Shown piece after piece: positions 1-14,070 of a stretch of DNA of 64,000 nucleotides (positions are counted from its first letter, which is position 1; each line of letters opens with the position of its first letter). Made by a program: the position numbers and the translations under genes. Source of the stretch: Leptoclinus maculatus (lineage: Eukaryota; Chordata; Actinopteri; Perciformes; Stichaeidae). The stretch lies in the NCBI GenBank assembly GCA_032191485.1, contig JAVDOI010000007.1, positions 13,915,680-13,979,679 of the forward strand, given 5' to 3'. Under the pieces are notes generated by a model, which searched no databases, was not told the origin of the DNA, and saw only the letters and a list, made by a program, of their open reading frames with translations.

Positions 1-2068
1 GTACTTTGCCGTGTAATGAGAGGATTAAAGTGGTAAATTGGTGAAGTGCTCCTTTAATATACGGGGCCAATGAAAATGAATCAGAAATTGATGCTTGTGC
101 TGTAGAACTATCAGCAAGTATTCATGGTTTTAATTTCAGTGCAAAGTTTCATTCATTGAATCTGTAGTTTCTCATCTGCCAGTTAGCAGTGGTGTTGAGT
201 GTTTTTCTTTGAAAAGGCTACACTGTTTATGTAGATACTGGAAGGAAACTGCAGGTTAGGAGGGAACCATCATATCCCAATTTAGGGCAATGCAGCTATT
301 GGTGAGATACGAAGGCACCGGAAAGGGGGTCGTGTCCACCAAAGTGTTTTTTCTTGAGGCCAATGGGATAGTTGTATTAACACTGCTACAAACACCAGCA
401 GCTTGACGAGTATCTATTTTGTGCTGAGCCCTCCGTCTCTCCCTCAGGTGAATGATAACATAGCTCATTGTAGGTGTGTTGCCTGCTGCATACAGGGCAT
501 CAATTGTTCTACATGTAATTGTTGTATTGTTGTATGTTACTTTGTAATGCTGCATAAGTATGGGGCTAATTGTGGGTAAATATTGTTTGTTCCTGTTTGT
601 ATCTATCAAAGAAGTTTGAGGACTCTTGGAAGAATAGTCCAGTTGAGCTAAAAAAGAAAAGAAAATCAAAAGGAATTGTTTAAAACTTTACATACACCTC
701 TTGAAATCCTGAAATTTAAAGCTATACTTTGGCATAGAGAATAAAATAAATCCTTTAAACTGGTGCCTTTAGTGCTCTGTATGGTTCACGTCTCATTTGT
801 ATTGATTGAATTGTTTAGTTGCTATATAGATTAATAAAGCTGGTTTTGGGAGTCTCTTCTGAAAGAATTGACATTAAATTGCATCACTGCTGGCATAAAT
901 CAAAGCATAGTTTGCAGTGTTGTCCTCCAGTGGTTTGAAGTGGTTATACTCTAATCTAGATTGCATACAGCCACAACTCACAGCATCACACACAAAATAA
1001 AACAATCCCTTTAATGAGCCGCTCTGGCAGGATTACTGTGTATCTGCCTTACTTACTTACCAAAACAATATGGACTTGACGAGTACAAGTGTCAGGCCAG
1101 CTCTTCTCTACAGGGAACAAAATGAATAGTTTAAATGTTTCAGCTGGAGAGAAACTCTACAAAACAGAGAGCGATTCAACATGCATTCAAGCTAAACGAG
1201 TCCCAATTTCCCCCCCTTAGCTGATGCTCAAAGGACTGTCGAGTGTGCTATGTAGTTCAATATTTCCCTCTATCTTCTATCTGATTTCATATCTTCCTTT
1301 TCCTTTGTTTGCACTCTTCGAACATAAGCTTTTGTGACAAAAGTTGCCTGTATTATTTAGTTGTTGGTCAGAGTTTGTCTTTTGTTTTATCATTGTTTTT
1401 CTTTCATTCTGAAGACGTATGCGATTGAATTTCCTTTTGCCATGGGAGCAGACATGTATTGAATATGGTGCCGGAAATGCTTACAAAGATTATGACCCAT
1501 TGATGGGACCTAATGATTCAGTCAGTTATAACCATTACCACCAGTTATTGTAGTTTTTGCAATTAAACAAGCACACAACCAACATCCAGGCCATTGGGTC
1601 TGTGTTGTGCTGAGATATGGGCCTGTGGAGGATGACGTGTAAACTATCCACCTCCTCAAAACCAATTCCCAAAAAATTGCCAACTCTGGAAACTGTGACG
1701 TGTTAATCCCACATACAGGGTACAATTTTTCGGCAGGGTTAAATTTGATCTCATTAGTATCCTGCAACGAACAGTAAATAGACTGCAATAGACCGGCAAC
1801 CTGTCTGGAGTATTTTCCTGCCAGAGACCAAATGTATGCTGGGATAGTCTCCAGTCCCTCAACACCCTGACAAGGACAAAGCTGGTATGGAGAATAGATA
1901 GATGGAAAGTTTCAGGAATTTAAACAGCGCAGGAGGAATCATCCAGAACCATATGGCTCGAAACCCATGGCATGCAGCCATGTTTTTTTCAGATGGACAA
2001 AAACTGTGTGGATTGAATTCAATTGGATGATTGCCCATTTTGCTAACATGTTGCTGATCAGTTTTGTA

Positions 2069-2759
2069 CTAGGGATGTAATGCATAGCTATCTGTTTCTG
2101 GTGCTTCGGGCTCAAATAGTTCTGCTGCTCCCTGAGAGGAACTGCCCACCCGGAGAACTACCTTCAGGGGCTTTAAGCTGTTTATTCACACTGCTAATGG
2201 GAATGCTAAAGTCACGGCTGGCACGCATCTCCAGCTGGGCGATTTGGGAGTTCGCTATGTTTGCTACAAAATCTCTGAACATTTTCTTAGTAATACAAGA
2301 ATGAATAAACAACTCTCTTACATGCCACAATAATGTCCGCACATGCAAAATAGCCGTCACGAAAGTACCAGTTTCAGTCTAAATAGGCTTCTTTTTTGGA
2401 TCTGGGTTTGCTTTGTGCTGCTGAGTTAGCCTTTGTGCCAACGTTACTTGGTTAGCCTTTGTGCTACTGGTTTAGCTCTCTGAGCAGCAGGCTCTCACTC
2501 ATGAGTGTGCTCATGAGCGAGTTACTTCTGGACTTCACTGTCTGTCCATTTGTCTGTGTTTTCTTCCATTTCTGTGTGTGTTGTGTTGTTGCGTTCACAC
2601 TGCTAACCGGATTTACAAAAAACGGCGTTTGCCGGTGCTGCATTGGCTCATGCATTTGACCAATGACCGTACACTTGTGTCCCTCAAAACTGTGTTTTAA
2701 GAACTACGATCGTTCCTAGATCGTTCTAGAGACACCTCAAGTTGTGTTACAATCCCTAA
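2069..2759. mobile_element. Possible hAT-like non-autonomous DNA element
   Basis: The left end reads TAGGGATGTAAT and the right end, reverse-complemented, reads TAGGGATTGTAACAC. The two form short imperfect terminal inverted repeats about 690 bp apart. Ends of the type TAGGG(A/T)TGTAA are common in hAT-family elements of vertebrates. No transposase frame is visible inside, and I could not see an exact 8-bp target duplication, so the boundaries and class are tentative. Confidence 0.35.
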
Positions 2760-3728
2760 CTTTATCTTATCGCATCCCAACTTAATGTCACGTTGTGAGA
2801 TCGATGGGGTAAAAATAACACCTGTGCAACATCAGTCGAGCTTTATCCTCCACTGCACGACAAAGATGGTGAAGACTGATAAGAAGTTTGAGATCCACTT
2901 ATTGGCTGTACAGCTTATTTTGAGTGTGTCTAAACCCAAAATGACCCTGACTGTGGAAAACTTTCCCAAAACAAAGGAATCCCATGTGACCTCATTACAC
3001 TTTCACCCGCTTTTGCTTTTTACAAAAGGCAGGATATCTCCATTTACAAACGTTTGAGCCAAACTGACTCTTTCTTTGAGCGAGGGACAAAAGAAACAAG
3101 GATCCAATCTTGTGCTATTTCCACTCATAAATCATCCACCTTGGTGTTTATGTGCTCTTTTCGATTTTAACGTTTCTTTGACTTGCTCTCTGTTTTGTTG
3201 CCTTTTTTCATCAACATAAAACATTAGACGCTGTAACTCGGCTGTTTTTTAAATGCAATTACCGACTCATCTTGCACTAACGATCAAGCAACTTCAACAG
3301 CACTTAAATCACACATTTTACAGTTAGTGGAACACCTGAACATCTAAAGCCTTTCTGAATGCTTTACACAAATCCTTTACTCAGATGTGTGTCTATTGCA
3401 GTCAGTTGCTTGTAAAGAGGGAGATATATATATAGCACTTACACTATTAAGAAACTACTTATAACCTTTGCATACAGAGTCTCAGAGGATTTGGTTCCAC
3501 TGAAGGTGTAGTCAACCTATGCTTGACCCATGAAATATGTCCACTTTTTTATGGCATAAGTCAGTTTCAATTCTCGCTGCAGCAAGCCTCTCTGCATGCT
3601 CTTAAAAAGTTGGGGAGCTGGTTGAATTTTGTTGAAAACATGTTAAATTCCCATCTTTAAAGGAAAAGTTCAACATGACTGACCTGGTCCTTCTGGGGCA
3701 TATGCAGTCTGATTTTAATGAGGCTTTG

Positions 3729-4009
3729 GTATTCAAGGAATAGTTTGACATTTTGGCAAAAAACAAATATTTAAAGACATATGATGAGAGTTGAAGTGAA
3801 TACAAGACATTGTTTTTTTTGTATGAATATACAGAAGTGCTGATAGGAGGCCCCTGTTTCCAGTCTTTATGCTAAACTAGCCAGTTGCTGGCTCCGGCTA
3901 CATATTTACCGAACAGACATGAGAGTGGCATCAATCTTCTCATCTACTCCCTGCAAGACAGCAAAAAAAAAAGCTATTTCCCAAAATGTCAAATTATTCA
4001 TTTTAATAC
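3729..4009. mobile_element. MITE-like element with about 29-bp terminal inverted repeats
   Basis: The left end GTATTCAAGGAATAGTTTGA followed by CATTTTGG matches the reverse complement of the right end, GTATTAAAATGAATAATTTG followed by ACATTTTGG, with few mismatches. The interior on the minus strand carries a block around CATAAAGACTGGAAACAGG and ACTCTCATGTCTGT. This block resembles a short repeat I know as abundant in percomorph fish genomes. No coding capacity is seen. A partial relative lies at 13277-13420. Confidence 0.6.
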
Positions 4010-5699
4010 AAAGTCGCACTAAACGTGCTCCCTGCTCAACCAGGGACGGAATGACACGCCCCTGTGTTGGTCTGTTTGGTTGCAATATTTAATACATTTT
4101 TATTGACTATTTAAAAAAAACCTGTAATGTTGAATAAAAAGAACTGATTATTATTTGATGTGAAAATGCACATCTGTCCTCTCTCCCTCACCACCTCCCT
4201 GCTGTTTTCTCTCCTTTTTTTTCCTTTAAATTTAGAGTGTGCATATTGACTGGGGTGGGGCAGCGTTGACCATATTTATCCCGCCTCATCAGGCCAATTA
4301 GTCGCAGGATGATAAGCGGCTGCAGCACCGGTGTCCCTCAGCTCTCTCTGATGAGTGTGGGGCTAATTGGGGTCAAGGTTGGATTTAGGGCTGCGGTGAG
4401 TTGGAGCAGAAAGCACAAGCTGGGGCTAATCTAATCAGGTGCACCATCAGACCACAGTCTAATTGCGTCATTTAGCGAGCAGTTAGATGTATACTGGGGA
4501 CTGAAATAGTCCCTTATTACTACGTACCCACACACCAGGAGTGAAACATACATTGTGTTTTTCATTGTGTGGGCAGCAGTGTGTGTGTCATGTGAGTGTG
4601 TGTGTGTGTGAGTGTGAGAGAGTGTTTGCGTTAAGTGCAATCACCATCCTGTGCCTGCCACCATCAGAGCTATCAAAGGCCCATCTGGGAAGCGTGCGCG
4701 TGTGTGTGCGTGCATGTGTGTGCGACAGCAGCCCCAGATCCTTCAGTGAAGAGCCCAGGTGTTCCTGTTAAAGTGTTAATTAGATTAGTGCAGATCAAAC
4801 GAGGGTGGCATTCGCTGGGGACTAGAGGTGGCGGGGCCATCCCGCCGGGGCGCCGGTACCAACTACTCCTCGTCATCCACCAAGTGGGATGAATTAATCA
4901 ATAACTGGACTCATCTGATTGGTTCCCCTGGACTGCATGGCAACCCAATAAGGGAAGTACACAGATGTATGTAGAAGTGGAAAATAAGACCTGTTGGAGG
5001 TTTGAACATGCATAAAGTGATGGTGTTTCTAGTTGGATCAATGGATCTCTCCAGTGTCTTGTGCTTCTCATTGTATTACAGAGCTGCATGATTACAGTCA
5101 GTATTCTCACCATTTACTCTATCTGGCCAGAGTCACCCCTTTTGAAAACATAAAGAAAGAGAAGTAAGATTCAGAGATGAAGCAATGAACTGAATCTGTT
5201 TAAACCACACCGATTCAGCAAACTGTATACGTATAAATGGCACCTTAAAATGCTTCGTAGCACACTACTAGTTTAAAAGCCGTGTTTCTAAGCAATCTAT
5301 AGAGAAAATACAGTTTCTGTGGTTTTCAACTGCCACATCCTACTGTTAATCAGTTGCACAACCTAATACGCATGTATGAGATCAAAATGAAGGCGCCAAA
5401 TCTTTCTACCCAGGAAGTGGCCATTGGCCACCTAATTTTACATCCCTGGCTCGATTTGGTGTCACTGCTGGTTGGATCCCATCGCAAGATGATAGTCGAT
5501 AGTTGTCACTCTGCCACATAGACAGTCAGGGAGAAGAAGTCCCCAGTTTAATATTTTCTCAGTGGAACTGAAAATGCAACTGAAATGTATATTACTAAGC
5601 ACTAATAGCTTCTAGTTTTTCATCGTGTAGGCCATCTTTTATTTTCTTTTTTCTGTGGACCACATATCTGAAATCAAGTAAATTGACTTTCAACTTAAT

Positions 5700-5703
<4 letters not shown>

Positions 5704-5779
<76 letters not shown>
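5704..5779. repeat. (TG)38 microsatellite
   Basis: An uninterrupted TG run of 76 bp. It is followed 139 bp later by a CA run in the opposite sense on the same strand (5919-6017), so the two could pair as inverted repeats. Confidence 0.97.
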
Positions 5780-5780
<1 letters not shown>

Positions 5781-5917
5781 ACAGCTGCAGTAACAACCAC
5801 TGGAAGAAGTTGAAAATCACCAGGCATTCAGAAAATTGCATGCAGAACTTAATCCACAGACATATTTGAAGTGAGCCCATTATTATAATACGTGTCTAGA
5901 CATAACACGCAGAAAGT

Positions 5918-6020
<103 letters not shown>

Positions 6021-9000
6021 AATCTCGGTGGGTTGCCTTTTCCTTTATCCAAGTCCAGAAACATTTCACAAACAAACCCAGCTAAGTGTGGCTGTGTTCC
6101 CACAGAGTCATATGGGACTGAGGACTAAGAACAGGAAGAAACACAAGTGGTAGCACACATCAATTCCACATCAAGTAGCAGCTACTGATGTGAAGTTGTC
6201 TGCACTGCACAACAGGGAATGACAACAGATGTTTGCTCAAACTCTTGAAATGTTTGTATGCTCTTCCTTTTTCAGCGACTAGTAACATGGTGGAATTACG
6301 CTATGGAGGGAAACTCCCTGGAGGCTTTTTTTTCTGGGAACACTGTGGTTATGTGAGGACCAGTTATAAAACCTTTGCCATAACACAGCAATGAACTATG
6401 TACAATGGTACTACTATGGATCCAAATCCAGGCAGAGGAGCAAAGCTGAGGTGCAACAAGCACACAGTAAACACCTTGCTGAAACTGACAGACGCACCCC
6501 AAAATATACAGTCTCTCAGCCAAAATGTCCCTCTGAATGAACAATGGTTCTCGAAACTAAACCAAGACACACATAAGAGGCCCTAACTCAGCCATCTCAA
6601 GTTGACAAATAGATTTCAGTAAGACTTGACTCAGGAGTCTGATGCCATGCTGGAACTATACGCTTACAGACAATTTGCAACAAAAGGAAAAAAATCCTGT
6701 TTTGATTTAACCTCTGAGCTAATTCCCTTATGCTCTGTTTGACAGGTTCATAGTGACGGATTGACAGCCAGTCAAAGCGCACTTCAAGCTGCACTTGAAG
6801 TGCACATCTCTGCCAACCTGCGGTTGTGACTAATCCGGAGTACTTACTGCGTGCTATACAGTATGCTTCTGAAGTCTTTAAAATGCGTATGTAAACAAAA
6901 CGGTGCAGTTTTCCTTGCTGCTCATTTAAGAGAAACGTTTGGAGTTGGATGTCTTGAACTGTTTGCTAATTTCCTTGGAAGAAAATTAGATTTTGCATTT
7001 CAGGAAATTGAAATTGAAAGATGACTGATCTCAGGGTTTCCATGCAGCAGGCATCTACCTGCTATTAGAAGAACAGCTGTTCAAGGCCCCTTTTGCATTA
7101 CCTTCTCCACTTAGCGGTCCACAAGCTTTTGCATACAAACACGGCCCATAATCACTGTATTGTGCATTTGATCACAACTTTTACAGTATGCTGCTGGTTA
7201 TTATCCAGTCAAGGCCACAATTACTTCATTTATCACATGTCTAAAACAGCCCATTCATGTTAATACATTTTAATTTCGGGCTCATGACCATATGAAGACC
7301 AAGAAGGAAAGATGGATACATATAGTGTACATACTTTAACACCGTGTGACTTCCATACAACCAAACGCCATAACAGTACTTCCCATCAGCCTGCAAGCCC
7401 TCTGTGATACAAATGATGGATTGCCAGGTATAAAGTCAGGTTTATCTGTGCAGCCCAAAATCACATTCAATACCCTGTGGACCTGTAAATGCCATCGAGA
7501 TACTGCATGTGATATCTACGTGGTGAACCTGAGTGATCGCCACGATATTACTCATATACTGTAACTTAAAGAAGTGTATTGTAAAAGACATAGTACGCCT
7601 ATAAATGCTTTCAAAGCCATCATGGATATAATGCGCGCAACAATGGAGCCAATTATATTGTACTTCCATCACAAAAGGGAGAAGCTTTTTAATGTGCAGC
7701 TCAGCATCTCGAGAGCTTGCTGTTTGCTTTTTGTCTTCTCCTCACTACTGAAGCACTCTTTCATCAGGGAAGAAGGTATACAGTGGCAGGACCACATACT
7801 GAGAGCTTAAGTCTGTCTGCCGACTGAAGTCTGTTTCACCACGTCTCTCCAAGGAGGTTGTTTTCAATAGGGAAACGAAAAGAGCACTGGCACAGAGAAG
7901 AGTGTAGAAATACACACACATGCACACAAGCACACAACATGTACATATACAGGGCAGTATAAATATAAAACACATAATAACTACATTGAAATGAGCACAC
8001 GCACACAATTTGTTTCACGGAGTGAGTGCATAACTTTCTGAGAAATTTCAGATTTTATCTTTTGATTAGTGACAGCAGGACTGGCTCCTAAATTCATCCT
8101 TATATTCCCCTATTCTTTATGTTCTTCTCCTCCTCCTCTGTGTATTGATCACCCCTCCATAAGATAGCACTTTCTTTTAAGAGTAGCAATGTCCTGATGT
8201 GTGGAATGGTTGTTGTAGAAACTGCTATAATGAATTAGTTTCAAGACATTAGGTACTAATTTATGGAAATGTGACACAAAACATTCACAGAGATAAGTGT
8301 TTGTTGAGCATGTCTGTTGAATGGGGAAACTGTTGTACACACACAGAAAATAACATTTCTACACATGAGAATAATTACTTTGGTTACTGCATTGACCTGT
8401 TCTCCCTTTTAAAGATATTTATTCTTGTAGTTATTTCCCAGGAAGCCTTTGAGACGCTTAAATCAATTGCATCTACTGAACTCATCTATTTTAGTAACAA
8501 TAAAAACAATGTCATGGCTCTATTCGAGGACATTTCTTATGAAGTTAGCAGTGACATGCCCACTCTTTTCTAACAGATTCTTTGGGGCTAATGATCCTCT
8601 CCACAGTGAAAACATTATTTGTCCCGTCTTTGCTCATATGAAATGTCCTCCATCCCTCAGGGGAGTGATATGTTGTCACTGTGGCACTTGGGGGCGGAAA
8701 TGGAGTGATCCGTCCCCAGCCCCCCGCTGCAACGGGGACAGCTTGCTTATAATTGCTGGGAAATGTCACCAGAGTTGATTACCAGTGATTTGCACAACTG
8801 CAAAGGGAATCCAAATAAAAAGTAGAGTTGATGAGTGCATATTTAATGAGGCTCATGCATACTAATGCAGGCATCTCATTCCGCTCTATTTCCTCACATA
8901 AACACATGCAAATTCATGGTACAAGTCAGTGAAAACATAGAAAGTCATCCTAATGAGTGACATACTGATGTGAGCTGTCATTATTTCAGCTAAGTGGTCA

Positions 9001-12000
9001 ATGTGGATTTATGTTTGGTTTAGTACTTCCAGCTGTCAGAAAATGTCCACAGCAGGTTGTGACTACAACCCAACTTTTGCTAAGCAGTCAGTATGCTTCC
9101 TGGTAATAAAACAAGTATAAACGATGAGCAGATTAGTGGTTTCAAATCTTGGGAGCAAGTATAAAAATGGAGCTCAATTTGTATGCTAGTGTTTGCACTG
9201 AGACTTTGCTGGCCCAGCTGTATGGGCTCCTAACAATGTTAGACACATACTTGATGCGGTAATGTGACGTACAGAACCCAAGTTCGTAGTCCATTTTTTT
9301 GACAGTTGTCTCTCTAAGCACAACGAGCTGTTGACCTGCTTTATTTCCCATGCACCTGTTTGGATTCACTAATATGTAAATCTGGCCGACTCGGCGGGTC
9401 CATCAGCATCTGCTGGGAGCCAGGCAGGGACTACAGATGCAGGCAGATAGGTATTCAGGAAGGCTCCTCACGTCTGCCTACTAAGAAGAGCAGCACAACG
9501 ACTTGGGCATCAGCAGCTCCGGCACTGTCATTCTTCAACTGGATTGATTCTCTCACCAACCACTGGCAATCTGACTCATCAATATTCAGAATCGCACTAC
9601 TCTAAATTAGCTCCAGCCTCAGGATTTTAACCCTGTAAGTGGAGTGCTGTGATTATAATCAAGGGTAAGGAAGAGGGAGCCAGATCTACTGGCTGTACTT
9701 TGGAAAGAGGACAATCTAAGTGATTCATTTTTGTTCTTTTTTAGTTTTTATTGTCCTCTCAAACGCATTCTAATGACATGTTAATCTGCATGCCTGTTTA
9801 CGTACAGTACATCGTACTTAAGTATTATAAAATATTTTTTGCGCCACATTGAATCCTGGAATGCAGAGCAGCTTGAAGCTGTGTCCAATACACCAAACAC
9901 AATGAGTCCTGAGAGAGTGGAATGATGCAAGGTCAGAACTGATGGGCTGAACTAGAGATATGCAACACAAAGTCTGAATCAAAAAAATAAGGTGGTGTGT
10001 CAGCCATAGCAGTCTAAACTGAACTATTTGGGAAGAACAGGACTAAAGATACACTTGGGCTGGTATTATTTCATTGATGGTTTGGGTTTTAGATTCCTTT
10101 AGTCTTATTTCTACAACTAGTTTTATGAAGGTTTAACCATTTTGCTTTTTTATTTGGCCAATACTCAATAACTCCTTGGTGAACTGTTGGTATTTCTATC
10201 ACTCTACTCAAAGTGTGTCCATGTTCTGGGCAACATTGAAAGGGGTCTCTCTGCTGCTGCAACCTGGGAGACTTCATGTGCTTTCACTCGCTATTACTGT
10301 GTCAATGTTACAGCTCCCAATTCTAAGTCAACAGTCCTGTCAATGGCTTCCATTCAGTTAAGAGTTAAGAGTACTTTTGGTCCTATGAATTCTTGAGTAG
10401 TCTGTCACTCGGAATCTGGTCGAAAAGATTCTGTGGAAACAGACTGCCTGATGACGTTAGTTGTTTTTACTGAGGTGTGCAACCCTACATCCTCGCACGG
10501 TCACAGGTGACTTTGTTGAAAATGACTCGACCTGTCCATATGCGAGAAGGAGATATCCAGTGCTAAAGCACCGCTGTCTGGCGGTCATCCAGAATTCATA
10601 GAACCGTAGTTACATTTGTAACTCGTGATAAATTACTGATCACAGACATATAAAAATAGTTTCCACCATAAAGAAGAAGAAGATGCTCCAGTAGATGCAC
10701 CTACTGAATATGCTGGTTTTGTAAATACATTTGCTTCCGAGGCCAAATTTGAGTTCCTGCAATAAACTCTTCAGAATCTTCATCTAAATGATAAATAATA
10801 ATCCCTCCTTCAGTGCAGAGGAAGTGAAAAATAAGAACTTTCTAATGAGTTCAGGTTCATTGCATACAAAGAGGCTTGTCTGTTTCTTAATTAGAGCTAT
10901 TGCAGCAAACATCACATCCTGCTGCAGGCTTAATTTGCCCATTAAGTTTCTAAGAAAGTAGCCAAATTGTTTGGCATAGTCACACTTGTATAAAGATCAA
11001 TGACAATCTTGTGTGCAATGACTCCAGTTGATTGTATTTGTTGTAATTAGTAACTTTATAATGGGTTTTACCGAAACAAATATTCCTTATTCTTTGGATT
11101 TCGCCATTGCATGTGGTACTTATTCTATTTGTGCAGTTTATTCAACAACATGTTTCTGGCAAAGAAAATGTCTTTGTTATTTCATTTCCCATGAAACCTG
11201 GCGTCTTATCTGTCTGCATTAATACATTTTCTGCAGGACCGTAGTAGGAGAAATGCTGCCTAGTGTGAGTAATGATTCTGAGTGTGAGTTAGGCTTAGGT
11301 AGTGGGGCATGTACCCGCTTCCTACCTCAGGCAAGAGTCAACTGCCTCCACAGTTTTGAAGCTTACTTATACTGCACTGACAGCTGAATGTTGGTTGACA
11401 ATTACTCACATGGCAGCTACATGTGTATTATATAGTTCAAATGAAAAATGTTGTAAGTTTCTTTTTTCTCTTTGAGGGATTTATATCAAAGTCAAATTGG
11501 CCAACGCATCATCCACAAAGAGTATGTAAGCTTTTGAATAGGATCTGTTGAAATCTCCATAATCCTTGACACCAAAATTAAACTGCACTGTTTGATCGTT
11601 GAAGACACACTCCCTTCAAGCCTCTCCTCCCACTTCAGTAAAACAGACAGAAAAAAAAAGACACACAAATGCCACTATGCCAGAGTAAAACCCTGCTGGT
11701 GTTATTGTCACAGACCTGACACTTTGAAGAGATGTATACAGTAATTCCAGCTTAATGTGTCTATGCGTCCTACTTTCATATGTATATTTTAGCATCATTG
11801 GCCATAAGAGATCTGTTTTTGTCACACAGAATCTCTCCTCCATACATCAAGAAGTACACAGACCGATACTAGCCACGGTGCGGTTGTTGGAATAAGTTGG
11901 TCATGATACATTATTGAAGGGTGAACACTTTATAACTGCACTCACTGCCTCATCCTTAAGACTCTTCTAGCCGCACGTTATGTCAGGGTTAATCATATGA

Positions 12001-12697
12001 TATCACCTATATCTATTAAAAATATCATCTTGTTTCTGTTTAATGGAACCCTTTCCACATTGTACACCCCTCAACGTGAAGCTGCTAGATAAGGAATTTT
12101 CACAGCTACATGTGTGTCATTTAATTATAAAATGATTGTTGTTTTTCTATAAGATTGAGTACTTCCTGATCTCCTACAGGTTACAAGTAAGATATTTATA
12201 ATGTCAAGGTTAAGTCATGGAAATGTCGATGCATAAGGTATTTGGGACTCCCACATACAGTAAATACAGTTTTATATATATTTTTTTGTCTTATTTATCC
12301 TCAATTTAGTTTGGAGGCTTGGTCAAACCAGCATCGTAAATGTCAAAACTAGAGAGAGAAGTCAATGAATTCCGATGGAATTGCCACAATCTAATGATGG
12401 CAAAGTGAATGTTCGGGAGCCAGAGTGAACTTATTGTCCCATTAGAGACCAAACAAGCTGTAGGTCACCAAGTAAACTAATGTGTCTGCTTCAGTAGATG
12501 CAATATACCAAGGTATCAGCTTAGTAAGAGCTTGTTTTCCCTATTTCAAACAAAAGACTATTTGATCAAAAAATTAAACATTTTCAGAACAAAATTCCTT
12601 AATTTCATCTTTACAGGGTCGTTGATAACACATAGATCACTTCTACCACTTTCTCAATTTAAAAAAAAGGGGCTACAGGTGTTTATACATGATGTTA

Positions 12698-12725
12698 TGT
12701 GTGTGTGTGTGTGTGTGTGTGTGTT
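12698..12725. repeat. (TG)14 microsatellite
   Basis: A short perfect TG run in the downstream intron. Confidence 0.9.
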
Positions 12726-13276
12726 TTGGTACATAGTGAGTTTGTGAGTAGCATGGGTTCTTTTTTTCTCTATCAGGGTGCTGCTGTTATCGTTGTGGCC
12801 CAGAGGCCACGGGACTTATCAGGCAAACATTCATCCATGCAGGTCACTGACAGAACCCAGAGCCGCTGCATGACATCTGGGACCATGGCTTCAACACAAA
12901 CCTCCGTCCCCAGGATTGTAGTCGGCAAAAAAAATAAAAAATGAACTCAAATATTGACTCTATTCCACTGAACAAACTTCAGAGGAAGTTTCCGTGGTGA
13001 CTGTCTCACATGCCTCTTTGTAGCGCCACAAGCTCGGCGAGCCACGGGATGGGGCCTACTGTATCTCCAGCTTTCAGAGGGACGAGGAAGTCTCACCTGC
13101 CCTTTGAACAGAGGCCATTATGTTCGCAGTATTCAAGATGCCCCTATGTGGGCTCATTGTAAATATTGTTTATAACGCACCCACCAATGCACTGCAACAT
13201 ACAATGAATAGGGTTCAAACCGTGCAACATGAAAGAGGTTTACCCGACAAGATGGAAGAAGTGCCATCACAAGTCA

Positions 13277-13420
13277 TTCAAGGAAGTGTTCAACATTTTG
13301 GGAAATGTGCTCATTAACTTCTTTGCATAGAGTTAGATGGGACGATTGAATCACTCTCATATCTGTACGGTCAACATGTAGCTGGAGCACAAAGACTTTA
13401 ACAGAGGGGAAACAGGAATT
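13277..13420 (+). mobile_element. Partial copy of the 3729-4009 repeat
   Basis: TTCAAGGAAGTGTTCAACAT followed by TTTGGGAAAT begins the copy. Then come GAGTTAGATGGGACGATTGA, ACTCTCATATCTGTACGGTC and GGGGAAACAGG, in the same order as in the reverse complement of the right half of the 3729-4009 element (GAGTAGATGAGAAGATTGAT, ACTCTCATGTCTGTTCGGTA, TGGAAACAGGGG). It is diverged and truncated, with only one recognisable end. Confidence 0.55.
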
Positions 13421-13759
13421 AACAAATTATATCTTTTTTGGTAAATCTGTGAAAAAATATCCTCGTACTTGTTTATATCGGAAGGACTGAACATTTCCAT
13501 AGCTTTGTGTGGAACAAACGATATTATAATTGGGTCAGTTCAGGCATCCTCTCAGAATACAGAGATACCCAAAATAAAAACTACAACAATGGAGCTGACA
13601 GTCAATATTGATCTTATGCTATCTATTTATGTGGCACACTGATTTTTTAGTTTTATTTCCTTCCGAGTCATCTGAAGTTTCCTGTGGGATTCCACTGAAA
13701 ACATTTCAAGCAGACATCTAAGACAGAACAAACCAATGATTTCTTTGTATGATTGTCCA

Positions 13760-14070
<311 letters not shown>

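Noticed and set aside
256..669. 137-codon minus-strand open frame near the window start
   Set aside because: It lies in the cdh13 direction but has no cadherin motifs (no LDRE, DxNDN or DxD) and no other family resemblance; treated as a chance frame.
10560..10640. GAACCGTAGTTACATTTGTAACTCGTG, reminiscent of a repeat end
   Set aside because: The phrase felt familiar from fish repeats, but no element limits or second copy could be established within the window.
11295..11326. let-7-like TGAGGTAG with a small hairpin on the minus strand
   Set aside because: Only the first eight bases resemble let-7, and the hairpin is about 32 nt, too short for a microRNA precursor.
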